Assembly: GCA_025345505.1 (NCBI GenBank)
Contig: JANVCC010000049.1
Span: 8,991,119-9,055,118, forward strand
Length of the DNA: 64,000 nucleotides
Direction: 5' to 3'
From: Todiramphus chloris collaris
Taxonomy: Eukaryota; Chordata; Aves; Coraciiformes; Alcedinidae
The notes under the pieces were generated by a model. That model made no database searches and had not been told where the DNA came from. It was given only the letters and a program-made list of their open reading frames with translations. The position numbers and the translations under genes are program-made. Within the stretch, counting starts at the first letter, position 1. Every line of letters starts with the position of its first letter. This document shows positions 11,528-22,973 of the stretch, piece by piece.

Positions 11528-14500
11528 GTACTTGGACCTTTCACCTTCTCGCTTTGCACGTAACCATCTTAGTCTGCATGAAAGCCTTCTGCACTTGGTC
11601 TGTTGTGTTAGTGCCTGGGGAGACTGCCCATCCCGGCCAGAAATGTTGCAGTGTGCATTCAGACATGCTAATCCTGCACCCCACACACCGTCCATTAATT
11701 GTCTGAGCTTTGCCTCCTGAAGCCTGGATATGTTTTGGAGGCAGTGAATAATCTCGGGAGGAGGCAGCTCTGGGTTTGGAAGTGTTTTCCCAAACAGCAG
11801 CAGTTTTGGGGACTCAAGACATGTCATTTCTGTGAGAATGTCACTCATGATTTAATGAGCAATGTGCTGGATGTGCCAGAGGACTGGGTGGTGCAGGGCA
11901 GATCCAGCAACTTTATGTGGTATGCCCAACAGCACAGCCTTGCCTGGCAGTGTCCTGCTGGCACTGCCCTGCAGAAGTGTGTTCTGTGCAGTGGGCAGAA
12001 CTCAAATTTAGGAGGGAGAGCACTAAGCAGTACCCTCAGGTGCAGTGTAGGACTTTGGTCGCATGTTTGCTAAGCTGGGGAGGTGACTGCCACTGAATCT
12101 GGCTCTGGTTCCTCTTTCCATACTCCAGTAGGACAGTGTCAGCAAAGGGACCTTGCTCTGTGTGCCTTTTGCTTCAGTATCAGGCACAAGATCTGCTCCT
12201 CAGGCTTTTGTCTGCAAGTTGTCTTCATATAAGCTACGTTTGATTGTTTTCCGGGTCTCAAATATGCTTTACCTGGTTTTGTGATGCTCGTAATGAGGCA
12301 AAACCCATCCTTCCAATCAGTCTTTACTCCATAGAAGATGACTCCTTCCTGTTCACCCCCAAGTTAACAGTACATCCTAAAAAAACCCAGCTCCTGTCAC
12401 CACCTATAGGAGGGAAAGGGAAGAGTGGACACAGAGGAGCCCTGAAACCTTCAAGCTGGTGTTGCTCCTTATTCCCAGAGCTATGGAGCTGAGGCTGAAT
12501 CATTCCACTTCCCCTCTGAAGACTTGGTTTTGGGGTTTTTTGTAAATAAAGAGGCTTCCTTATCAGAGTTTCAGGCAGCAGCAGTAGGAAACCTTGCTAG
12601 GGACCAGCTTCCACCAGCAGTCATGGAATTATGCTGCAAATAACATAATAGCTTCTCCCTCCCTGCTGCTCATGGCTGGCACAGACACAGCCCCAAAGGC
12701 AGCGCAGGCAGTGACCTGCACGGTGCCTCGCTGCCCTCTCAAAGAGCCACCCCTCTGAGGAGATGCAGTCTGGCAGAGAACGGGAAAGCCCTTCAACTCC
12801 CCTACCCTCCTGCCCTCCCCGACTGAACAAAAACTCATCAGATAAGTTACTTTTAACAGTTTTTCTGCTCTAAACCATCTGAAGATGTGCAGCCGCGTTG
12901 TTGGAATACATCACCTCCTCTGAACCCTTCAGGAGGGCAGCACCAGTGAAGGATTCACAGTGGTGACAAGAACATGTATAATCTTCAGAGAAAAACTGCT
13001 CAGATTACTTCTGCTGCTTGCCAGGGAATGGGCACTACCTCTGCCCTCTCTCAGATCACTTTGTATTTGCATGCCTTGGACTGAAGCAGCAAGGCAGAGG
13101 CAGACCCAGCCTCTCTTTCTAAGTGCAGAGGGGTGAAAGTGTGTTCTGCTCCCAGGAGATAGCGATCTGAGGGGAACTTTGAGGTGCAATTAAATTTGTT
13201 GTGAAGGTTTAATCCAGTTCTTGTCTTGCAGAAAATAACAAAAGAGGGTTGTTAACCAGCACATGGGAAATTTTGGCCTTGGCATGCAGTGCATTTTTAT
13301 CTGTCAGTCATGCTGAAAGATTGCTTTCCATGCCATGCAGAGAAGTGGCACAAACCTCTTTGTTCAGATGCTTGTGTTCCAGCAGGAATGTGGCTTTCCC
13401 AGACCAAAAACGGGAGGCTGCCTGGCATTTTTGTAGTGGAAGTTGTTCACTGGGACCAGTGCAAGCTATCCCACGGATACTGAACTGAATTAACACTTCC
13501 ACCGGTGCAGATGGTCTGCTCGTGTTGCATAGGTTGCATACCCACGTGTGCACGCAAACACACAGGCTAAAAGAGTCAGGAAAAATTTCTGTCAAATGCT
13601 GCTGTTACATCTGTCAGAGCTTGTCCAGAGGGAAGTTGGAAGCAGCAGGATGAGGGAAACTCACCAAGGAAGTTCTTTGCTACAGGAGTTTAGTCTAGCT
13701 GCTGTCCTGCAGTGTGAAGTGAAGGGGCTTGCTACAGAATTTGGCGTGGTCAGAATGTTGTGGGGAGTCTCCCGTTGCCCTCTGTGGGTGCTGCAGGACA
13801 CGCTTGGGGGATTCCTTTAGAACCAAAACGTGGTGCAAGACAGAAATGTTGTATCCCCACAAGCTGTTAGAATTCCTGAACGTCCTGCAGCAATACAGAA
13901 ATTCTGTCCCATTTCAGATGAGGCACTCTTGTTTGCTCCTGTGGCCCTGACAGATCCCTGTAAAGAAGCTCTATTAGTCCAGCTTCATCATGTGCAATTT
14001 TTAACACCTCTCCCAGGCATTTGTAGATAGAGCTTTTGGTGAGTTTACTCCTGGTTTGTGGGGGTCTTACCTCAACACAAGGGCTGGAAAAGTGGTGAAG
14101 CCAGATCCTTCTGGGCCCTCCTGCACCTTAATGTCTGAAATAAGATAGGATGGCAACAGGAAGAGCATGTCTTCAGGGCATGCTCCCCAGCTGCTGGGAT
14201 GGGAGGGGTGACCCAGAAGTCTGTGTCAAACCAAAAGCAGACCAAGGTGGGCTTTTGTGCCCACGGAGCATATAGCAGAGCTGACCTTCAGGCTGCACAG
14301 GAGCTGCTGCAGTGTGCTTGATTTTTTAGAAGACTGGGCTTCTCCACCCACCTGCTCTTCTGGCATTTCCCAAAAGTGCTCTTGACGAAGTGGTCATGGG
14401 ACTGCTGTGGTTCCTTTCCTGTGCTCCCAAGGGGCTGTAGCAGGTTAGGAGACATCATTAGAGTGACAGTGGGGTAGTCCATTGTGCCTTGACATCCGTA

Positions 14501-15628
14501 TGGCCTGTTGGTGTTTGTATGCTCCCTCTGACTGCAGCCCTGGGCTCAGGAATTGTCCTGTGGAGAGCCACGGCATCACCATGAGGTCTTGAAAGCTTTG
14601 GCTGCTCTGCTCTTGGCACTGGCGTTACGGCATAATGGGGCTTTTGGGGTGGTGACAGCCTTTGGCCAAGAAGCAAGGAGTCAAAAGTCCATTATGTGCC
14701 TGGCACGCTTGCTTTGCTCTAATTAGCAAATTTTTTTCTAAGATTTTGGAAGCATCTGAAAAAGAAGGTTTAGCAATCAGGCACAGTGAGGAGCATGAAT
14801 TTAAGCAGCAAGTTCTTCAGTCACTGTAAACCTGTAAAACACCTGATATACGTGGAGCTACTCCAGTCTCTGCAAGCTGCAGGTCTGCCCCGTGCCTGGA
14901 GGAACATTCACATAGCCATCATTAAACAGATGAGATGGAGATGGAGTCAGATTTAACACAGATATCAATGAGGGCACACCTAGAAATAGAAACCCTTCAA
15001 TGTTCATCTAAAAGACCTCCTCCTAAAACACAGATCTTAAGAAAAAGATCTTGGTATCTGTGTCAGAGAATGCTGTCCTGTGTTTGCTGTCTTTTGGTGC
15101 TAAACTAACCAGAAGAATTCTGGAGAGATTAAGTCCTAATGCTGGCACTGGATGCCTGCTAGCATTAGCAGAGGATGCGTGCATGTCTGAGGGCAGTTTT
15201 GCAAATCCGATTTCTTCTTCTAATTTTCTTTTTTTAATATTAAAACCACCCAAAAGCCACCATGTGAATAGAGATAGGATGGAGTAATGTTTTGCCTGGA
15301 AGTAGCTTGCTTAACATTTCTCAGATGAGCAGTCTCCTATTGCAAATTAAATTTCAAGTGAAACCTGTTCCTAGATGGTGACAAACTGTTGCAAGCTTTC
15401 ACTTTCTGTCGTGTTGATCTTCATAATGCTTTAAAATCTCTTTACTCGTGTCCTTTTATCTGACTGCTGTGTGTTTGTAGCCTTAACCCTTCATTAGCTA
15501 AACCTCCTCCGTGACCTACCCTTCACTGCCACGTATTCAAAAACAAAAGAAAAAAAAAATAGGAGTGATAACCCTATTTTTCAGCCGTTGCTTTGCTACA
15601 TGCTATAGACTAACAGCTAGGCAGAAAT

Positions 15629-15713
15629 GACCTGATTCTGCGTGACTTCCACGTGCGTAAATCTCACTGACGTCAATGGGAGTGTTACGTGCAAAAAGGA
15701 CTGCAGGGCATAA
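15629..15713. repeat. Ancient palindromic amniote repeat carrying CRE and E-box motifs (candidate)
   Basis: The stretch starts with GACCTGATTCTGCGTGACTT and ends with AGGACTGCAGGGC, giving rough mirror symmetry around a centre that contains the full palindrome TGACGTCA (15668-15675). CACGTG lies at 15650-15655. The outline resembles the dispersed amniote repeat whose centre usually reads TGACTTCAATGGG. Family name unknown. It lies in the MBNL3 intron. Confidence 0.4.
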
Positions 15714-16814
15714 TTAAAAAGGACCCTTTTCTATCGCAATCTGAGGGAAAAAACGTGGCTTCTACTTGGGTGCAATGAAAAGCTGTAAATCATTAGAAAC
15801 GCTCCTGTCTCCTAAGAACCTGACATACTACTTTGCTGTTGAGGCATGCTTGGGTGAACGATGAGTAACTCACTGAGAAAAGTTCCTGAGTTGGGTTAAT
15901 GCTTTTTACCAAGTCTGATCATGAAACAGGTTTGACGGTCTGGAAGAAGCTCAGTGGTGTGATAGAACAAAAAAGGGGATTTGCCTGATAGCAAGGCCCA
16001 CCCAAATCTTGTTTGAACACCAGATTTGTCAATTGCTTTTTCCACTGGTAATAATGAGCGAGGAGTATTTAACTGTTGGAGGCCACCTTCTAGAAACCAG
16101 GAGCAGGTGAATCTGGTGGTGGTGAGTTGTGCCACTGGTGCAAGTGCTGGAGAATCAGGCCTGTTCTTGACCGTATGTTGCTCAGCCTCTCCACTAAAGA
16201 GTGGCAATACATTTTACTATGAGTGTAACGTTATGCACGTAAATTGGCAACAGCTACTGCTTGACTACCTGGACACGTGGATTGGCTGCACAGGAGTTGC
16301 ATGCTTCCACACGTGCACGCATACATGTAGGAAGGTGTTGAGACAGAGACAAGCATCTCTTTTTTTCCATGGTATTTGTTGCTTATGCTGGTCTTGGTTT
16401 TTAATAGTCATTTACTGTATTCTTCGTATCTGGTATTTTATTTTAAATGCTTGTTGCCTGCAACTGCTCTCTGTAGTATCCAGGTGATCACCTCTCCCCT
16501 CCCTTCTCCTCATGCTTTTTTTTTTTTTTTTCCTGTGTGCCCAAGTCACTCCTGCTGAAAAGGTCCCTTAGCATCCCTCCCTCTGGATTCTGCCCCCTGT
16601 CCTGGTGCATTTACTAACTGCTTACCTAGGGCAGTTGTGGTTTCACCTATCACTTCCACCGTGATGTAGTTGCTCTTCTCTTTCTTGTCTCGCTAAGTTG
16701 ATACAGTTGCAGGTGACTTGCAGCCAAGACCCCCTATTATTTATTGCATGTTTGATCTCTATCTGGGCCCCTGTTTTTGACTCCACTTGTCTTTAATGAC
16801 TCCCTTATCCACAG

Positions 16815-16965
16815 GCCCTGCCGCCTGGTGCACTTCAACCTTTACCAAAGAGGCCAGCACTTGAAAAAAACAATGGTGCCACCACAGTCTTTAACCCAAG
16901 CGTTTTCCACTACCAACAGGCTCTAGCCAACATGCAGTTGCAACAGCCTACATTCATCCCTACAG
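16815..16965 (+). CDS. MBNL3: MBNL3 151-nt coding exon after zinc fingers
   Basis: The exon is 151 nt, starting in phase 0 and ending with one base of a split codon. The acceptor is TTATCCACAG and the donor GTAAGT. It encodes [20 protein letters not shown], then [20 protein letters not shown] and [19 protein letters not shown] is the second half of the bipartite nuclear signal and, in MBNL1, part of the region for exon 54-dependent nuclear retention. [12 protein letters not shown] is close to human MBNL3 (FNPTVFHCQQAL). The leftover G can pair with the 36-nt exon, the 95-nt exon or the terminal exon, all of which accept phase 1. Confidence 0.95.
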
Positions 16966-17767
16966 GTAAGTGTCTCCTTGCTTTCCCCAGTTGTCTTTTT
17001 TATGACTTGGGCATTAAGCTAATGAGCAGATTTGTAACAGTCCTTAGCAAAAGAGTTAGCGGTGTGTAGTTTTCTGTTAAAAATGGATGAAAAATTAACA
17101 TCAGTTGTTTGACTTTTTTGTTCCTTCACCTACTACAGTTAAGAGCTTTTCACTTGTGAATCTCCCTTCTTTTTTGTTCAGTTTGGGGATTTTTTTAAGT
17201 GGTCAAACTAAGAAAAATATCTGCATGTTTCTTGAATTCATACTTTCTGTTTCTTCTCCTTATGGTTTAACTAGTTAATCCCAAATTAATTCTTTTGCTC
17301 TTGCGTAGCACTCTTACAGACTCATGTTAAAATGTCTTGTGCACCTCTGTGCCGGCTCACTGGAAGCTGCAGGTATCTTTCTGAGCTTCTATCTCAGTGA
17401 CCTACATATTCCAGCAGCCATGATGTTTGTAGAGGGAACAGTTCATCTTTAGTAAATACAAATTACATAATCCTCTTTAAAGGCATATATTTCTCTCTTG
17501 CTTGTCTTTTGACTGATACAATAGCCTAAGCTTTTTAAAAGCAATTTAACTCCCAGCTTTTATTGTACCTTTAAGGTCTCAGAGTAAAATTGAAAGATGC
17601 AGTTCAGTAATTCATACAGGACTCGAAATATGAATGTGGCATATGTGACTGCTGACTAGCCAATTAACCTCTGTTCATTGCAGCCAAAAGAAAACCAAAA
17701 CCTGCTTAGAGTAGTAAGTATTGCAAGTGGCCGAATTAGGAATATTCCAGAGCTGATAGCTCATTTT

Positions 17768-17798
17768 TTTAGTATCATTTTAGTATCATTTAGTATCA
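17768..17798. repeat. Three short direct repeats (TTTAGTATCA)
   Basis: Three copies of TTTAGTATCA lie head to tail in the MBNL3 intron, the middle one with one extra T. Probably replication slippage. Confidence 0.8.
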
Positions 17799-19225
17799 TC
17801 ATGCCTGATGTTTTTAGTGTTTAATGCTGTATTCACTTGCCAGGTGCTATTTAGAAAAGTAGATGAAGAGTTTCTCTGGGTTGGCCCTTCGAGGTGAACA
17901 CGCAGTGGCCCTGGACCTTGGCCTTGCTGTTCCTTGGACTCAGGGGAAAAGCTTTAGAGACAGTCCTGTACTGAGACCAAGCTGTGTCAGGTGTGAGCAT
18001 GCGTCCAAAGAGCTGGGACCTAAACTCTGTGTTTGTGTGGCCTTCTGTTGGGAGAGCACTTAGAGACACTCAGAACTCAGCAGCTGCCAAGATGTTCTTC
18101 TGGGGAAGAGCAGTCTTGTCCAGAGAGATGGAGGGAGGGACGTGTGCTCTGCATAGTGCTCTTGGAAGGGATGGGCTAAACTGACCTTACCACAGCTCTA
18201 GGTACCAAATGGAATCGTCAGGCAACACTGACACCTTCGAGAATGCCAAGTCCCTCAGCTGGCTACACGGTCCTCTTCCTCAGGGTTGCAGTTGTCAGAG
18301 TTGACATAAGGACACACATTTCTGATGCAAGCACTGTAAATTAGCTTTTACCCAGCACTCTCACCGTGCTGTTGTGCCCTGTCTTATGGCAATGAAATTA
18401 CACACAGGGCTGATGCATAACAGGTCTATTTGCTGGCACCTGCTCTCGACTGAGAACATTAATGCTGGTCAGAGCAGCAAATTTCCAGTCAGAGGGCGGA
18501 TCTCTGATGAATTTGTTTTACGCATCCCCATTTTCCCTCGTGCATCAGGCTGCAGATCTGGTCTCAGCCTTTGCAATGCTCTGGAAAGCAAAGCAGAGAA
18601 GTGTCACGTAGCAGCTCACACGGTGGGGAGGGGAAGCGAGCTGTTGATTGTCTCCTGCTCAGTTATCAAGAGATCAGTATCATGGGTTGCCATGGAGGGG
18701 AAAGTCAGGTTGTCTATTGAAAATTGCATCATAACTACATTTATTTCAAGTCCAGAAAAAACCTGCCTCTTTCAGCTTAAACCAGAGACTTTGAATCCCA
18801 GTCCCTGCTTGTAGGAGTAAATTGCTTTTGGAAAGTTGGTTTTAACATGAGCGTGGTGTTCCTCTAAGGGTAGTTTGGTTTCTGCTGACATGATCAGAAA
18901 GAAATCAGCATACCTGCTAACAGTAAAAAAAACCCAAACAGCCCTGATTTCTGGGATGTTTCATATCATTTAATACCCAAGTGGGAGAAGAAAGATATTC
19001 TCTACTACCCAAGAATTCAAGAATTAATTTGGTTTGCTATGATCTCTTAAAACTGAGTTTAAACTATTTATATACCAATATGCAGAATCTGTTTGCATGT
19101 GCTTAAATACTGAATGCTGCAAAGAGAATACCTGCTTTTTAGTTAAAGTGATTTCTAACACTGAAGCTTCACTAATGAAATATTCCTTTTGTTCATCTTT
19201 CCACGCTTCAATGCATGGTGTGCAG

Positions 19226-19261
19226 GGTCAGTTCTGTGCATGACACCCACTGCAAGCGTTG
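19226..19261 (+). CDS. MBNL3: MBNL3 36-nt alternative exon
   Basis: The exon is exactly 36 nt, phase 1 at both ends, with acceptor GGTGTGCAG and donor GTAGGT. With flanking bases it reads G-SVLCMTPTASV-V, matching SVLCMTPATSIV in MBNL2 and ILCMAP in MBNL3. The family has a 36-nt cassette exon at this point that affects homodimerisation and regulates isoform choice in MBNL1. Because its length is a multiple of three and phase is kept, inclusion or skipping does not shift the frame. A branch-point-like CTAAT lies about 55 nt upstream. Confidence 0.92.
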
Positions 19262-20689
19262 GTAGGTTTTTCTACACAAACTTCTCAACTTTTCCTAATC
19301 TGAAAGAGACAGGAAGTTAGTGTGCATCAGTGAGAACCTGGGTGGCTGAGTGGTGTGACTGTCTATCCACTGTCTTCTCTGAGGCTTAAATGGTTGTATC
19401 CCTTTTAATTTCTGTGTGGTGCTGTGTTTTGTGTGACTAATAAGAGAATCCAAGGTGATGTGTTCCCACCCCTATTTAGTTCTGCTGCAGAGACAAAATT
19501 TTGTCACTTGAATGTCTTTACAACCCATTTAAGTCATCCAACAAAAGGAAATAGTGGGAGGATCCTGCTGGTTTATTTTTTTTTTGTATCAGGCATCAGG
19601 TGGATTAGAGTTTGGCTTTTTGGTTGTCCTTCTGAGGACGTTTTAGGAAATTGGTTTAATAAAGGTGCTAAGGATGACCACATCTGGGGTGAGCCCCTCT
19701 GCCAGAGCAGGACACTGTGCAGCAAGAGAAGCAGAGCTTAGACCATGGACTGGCTGAAGATTCATCTCTAGTGAAGTGTCAGCTGTGCAGGTACAAGGGA
19801 CTGTAGGGAGGTACCACTGCTGGTGCACGTGGGATGCAGTGAGGTGGCAGGGCTGAGTACATGCTCATTGCTGCTGCAGGAATCCAGTATGTTCATGCTC
19901 AGCATCTGGGTCTTACTGTGAACTTGTGCAGGTCTTTGAGCAACCTTTCCTCTGTCTACAGCTGCTGAGCACAGCAGTGTGGGTGAAAGCTGAGCTTCCA
20001 TCCTCCAACCAAGGTTACACAAGACTACCAGCATCCAGTTGTGTGCCGGCCTCAGCCAGAGGGAGAGAGGCAGGAGTAGGAGCCCTGGGGAGGGTGCAGG
20101 GCTTTCGGGGAGCAGGGCTGAAAGCTTTGGCAGGAATGGCTAAACACTCTGCTCTCAAACTTCCCCACCCCTGTAGTGCAGGGAGGACACACCGCTTGGA
20201 CGACAGGGAGCTGATCCCTTCAAACACACCTCTGCCTGTGCAAAACCCCAAGGCAGGGGCTCCAACCTCCCGTGACTGGAGTGTGCCCAGCCGGCAGGGA
20301 CGCACGCTTCCCACTGGGGCCGGCCGTGTCTGATGGCATGGGGGGCAATGCCAGGCTGCTTCCCCGCTGTGTGTTTGCTGGGACAGCTGGGCCTTCCTGC
20401 AGGCTCCCTGGCCCCACAAACCTTCCCTGGGTTTTTGGGGGATGCACCCTGGAGCATCCCCTCCAGCACTGTGCTCACGCAGGACGCTCAGCTTCCAGAG
20501 GCTGCTGAGCTTCCTGCTGCTGTGTTGTTCTTTTGGATGCTCCTTCTGCAAATTGTAGCTGTTCTGATGCATTTGTGTATTTTTCCCTCTCAGCCCCCCT
20601 CCCCCTCTACCCCCCCACCCCGACCCCGCAAAAGGGGAGTTTTGCCAAATACTCTAGAATTGGGGTGGAAAGGAAGCACGCTAAATTTG

Positions 20690-20990
20690 TACGAAGAGCT
20701 CAGGCTGCCAGCTGCTCGTTTGCCGCGCCTCCAGCTCCGTCCCGTGCCGAAACGTCATTCCCGCTAGAGAGAGGCAAGAAAACCCAGTGAAACGGCCGCG
20801 GCAGCCGCTGCAAAGTGCATCGTGTACCTCTGGTTGCTGGCGGGGACGGGGTGGGGAGGGAAGGGGACAAGCTTTCCCAGGCGGGCGGGAGGGTGCGCTT
20901 GCCAAAATGTCCCCACCCAAAGGAACGTGCACTGGCTGTGTCTAACTCCCCACGGGTGCGAGCTGACGTGGGCTTTTGCTAGCACACCCA
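20690..20990. other. Intragenic GC/CpG-rich segment in MBNL3 intron
   Basis: The stretch is clearly richer in CpG than surrounding intron, with GCCGCGCC, GAAACGTCATTCCCGC and GAAACGGCCGCGGCAGCCGC, followed by G-rich GGGGACGGGGTGGGGAGGG. It is preceded by a C-rich tract near 20.59-20.63 kb. No exon was recognised. It may be an internal regulatory island or only local high GC. Confidence 0.5.
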
Positions 20991-21068
20991 CCCTCTCCCC
21001 CCTTTGGAAATTTGGCCCTCGGAGTCTAATACATCATTGTTCTGCTTATAAATGTACTAAGTGTTGAG

Positions 21069-21350
21069 AATGTTTTGGTTTTTTCCTTAATTATAATTGT
21101 AATTGGCTTTTCCCCTTCTCTCTTGTTTATTTTTTTCCCAACGCTGTCTTGCTTTGCACTGTGATTGCATGCTGCGCCCTGATGTGTCCTTCATGACGAT
21201 GTCACATGGCTTGTTGCTGTGATTCCTGCCACGCCCCCAAATCCACCACATGTTGCCATGGTTACATTAAAAAAAAAAATCAAACAAAAAACCAATATAT
21301 ATATACGCTCCACCCTCCCGTATGTCGCTTCCATGGTTCCCTTCCGAAAG
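21069..21350 (+). promoter_or_regulatory. MBNL3: Splicing control region of 95-nt exon: 280-nt AG-free zone
   Basis: Between the AG at 21067-21068 and the acceptor AAAG ending at 21350 there is no AG dinucleotide. The zone opens with a T-rich tract and TTAATTATAATTG, which holds branch-point-like TTAAT, and has about ten YGCY motifs (for example CGCTG, TTGCTTTGC, ATGCTGCGCC, TTGCTG, CTGCCACGCC). This is the signature of a distant branch point plus MBNL-responsive exon. The paired donor after the exon is weak (GTTTGG), which also suggests regulated inclusion. Confidence 0.7.
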
Positions 21351-21445
21351 TGCCCATGATGCACGGTGCTACGCCCACCACTGTGTCTGCAGCAACAACT
21401 CCTGCCACCAGCGTCCCCTTCGCTGCAACAGCTACCGCCAATCAG
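21351..21445 (+). CDS. MBNL3: MBNL3 95-nt alternative exon
   Basis: The exon is exactly 95 nt. It starts by completing a codon begun by one upstream base and ends in phase 0. It encodes (V)[19 protein letters not shown] then [12 protein letters not shown], nearly identical to human MBNL3 and close to MBNL1 and MBNL2. The acceptor is GAAAG, and the donor GTTTGG is weak. Because 95 is not a multiple of three, skipping moves the terminal exon into another reading frame and gives a different C-terminus. The same switch is known in the paralogues. Ala/Thr/Ser-rich low complexity matches the disordered C-terminal half of MBNL proteins. Confidence 0.95.
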
Positions 21446-21474
21446 GTTTGGCCCTTTCAATGGCTTTCTTTCAC

Positions 21475-21760
21475 GTGTTCAGATCTCGAGGACCGGGCGA
21501 GGGCCGGATCCCGCGCGGGGCCGAGCGCCTTCCCGACCCGCTCGGCTTGGCGCAGGCTCGGGCACACAGAGGCAGCGTGTGCGTGCGTGCGTGTGTGGCC
21601 GGGGAGCGGTAAGGGGGCACCAGCCGGTCCTGCCTTGTGCGGGGTGGACGGTGAGCCCGGCTGGAGCGTAGGGATGGGCGATTGGCAGGGGTGCAGGCGC
21701 TTCTCCAAAACCAACACACGCCCCCCGGCCCCGAATCCTGGAAAACTGGGCTGTAACTTT
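21475..21760. other. CpG-rich segment just downstream of 95-nt exon
   Basis: CpG-dense sequence (GGACCGGGCGAGGGCCGGAT, GCGCGGGGCCGAGCGCC, GTGCGTGCGTGCGTGTG) starts about 30 bp after the exon and fades into ordinary intron. Long ORFs on both strands here (up to 251 codons) are explained by high GC. No promoter motif was confidently seen. Confidence 0.5.
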
Positions 21761-22899
21761 CCCCGCCAGACTGTCGCGCAAGACCTGCAGCACTTCTGCT
21801 TTCAGTCTCAAGCAGAAATACCACCTCGAGCATCCTTCCCCGTGGTATTTTGGCATGTCCCCTCCTGGCTGGAAAGTGGAAGTGAAAATGCAAAGCGACC
21901 TCCCCCCACCGTAAGATTGAACTGTAAAAAAAACCCAAACAAAACCAAACCAAACAACTGAAACCCAAAATATTGGGGGTGGGGGGGAGGCTATGAAGTC
22001 TGAAGCTTATCTCCACCAGTAAAGTCACCCATCCCTACAGAAATTACTCTGGATGTGCAGTACGTGCCGTTGTAGCACTGCCATAAGTGTACAGGATTTC
22101 ATGCATGTCTGCCGAGCCATAATTCTCTCCAAAACTTTCCTCTGAAGATACTGAGTTGTGATGGCTGCTTCCGCACCAGTCCTGAACTGTATATGCACAA
22201 CCCATCCTAGCGATGCTTCCTGATAATTTGATGTGCCACAACTTTTCCCAGTCAGAAACATTTCAAACACTTTATTTTATTTTTTTTCCCCCCGATACTA
22301 ATTTTAGCATTTTTATTTGTCATGCTCTTAGGTTTAGAGCTATTACAAAGAAAACAGGGTGTCACTTTGCTCTGTAGGAGGCTGTTAGCCATGCCGAGTG
22401 TCAGTAATAGCTCAGGGGGCATCCTCTAGTCTTCTGCTAGTGCAAGGTCACAAGGCTTTTGGTAGTTTTGCCTGCATAAGTCCTAGGCAGTGTTTTACTC
22501 CTTGCAGCAGGGATTGATAGTCTTTTTTTCTGTGCTTTGCTGTTATTTTCAGTTAGAGCAGGTCTTAGATTGGTTATGAGAAAAAAGCAGAAATTCCTGT
22601 GCAGTGTTGCTTTGTGGCTGTATGAGTCCTGTTTCAGTCAGGTGGTTTCAGGGCATTTCTGTCTTATTTGTAGTCTATGGAGTTAAAAATCCCAGTACAA
22701 TCACCATGTACTCCATGAGGCATCAGTAGTGATGCAGCTATGTTGTACTTAATGTGTAGCAAACTAAAGACAACTTGGGAATGGATCCTGTTTTATAAGA
22801 CATTGATATAATTACTAATCTGATACTAAAGACAGAATGAGCAGCCCAATCTCAAGATAATGTGTTAATGTGTTGTGTTCTTTGTTTTTTTTGCTGTAG

Positions 22900-22973
22900 A
22901 TATCCCAGTTATCAGTAGATGAACTGAGTAGCAGCATGTTTGTTTCACAGATGTAGAAGTTCCTGATAGAACA
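22900..22973 (+). CDS. MBNL3: MBNL3 74-nt alternative exon with stop codon
   Basis: The acceptor TTTTTTTTGCTGTAG and consensus donor GTAAGT define a 74-nt exon. Read after the phase-0 NQ of the 95-nt exon it gives ISQLSVDELSSSMFVSQM and then TAG at 22954-22956, leaving 17 nt of untranslated exon before the donor. The ending resembles one of the alternative MBNL family C-termini. Since a strong donor follows the stop by only 17 nt, the downstream junction is too close to the stop to be a usual trigger of nonsense-mediated decay. Inclusion would give an isoform with this 18-residue tail instead of the terminal-exon tails. Confidence 0.8.

Noticed and set aside
21206..21961. 251-codon + strand ORF over the 95-nt exon region
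   Set aside because: It crosses the exon in its true frame only for 31 residues and continues through the donor into intron. Only the exon part is real coding.
21801..21964. A-rich AAACCCAAACAAAACC stretch as a retroposon tail
   Set aside because: No element body or target-site duplication was seen beside it; plain low complexity is sufficient.
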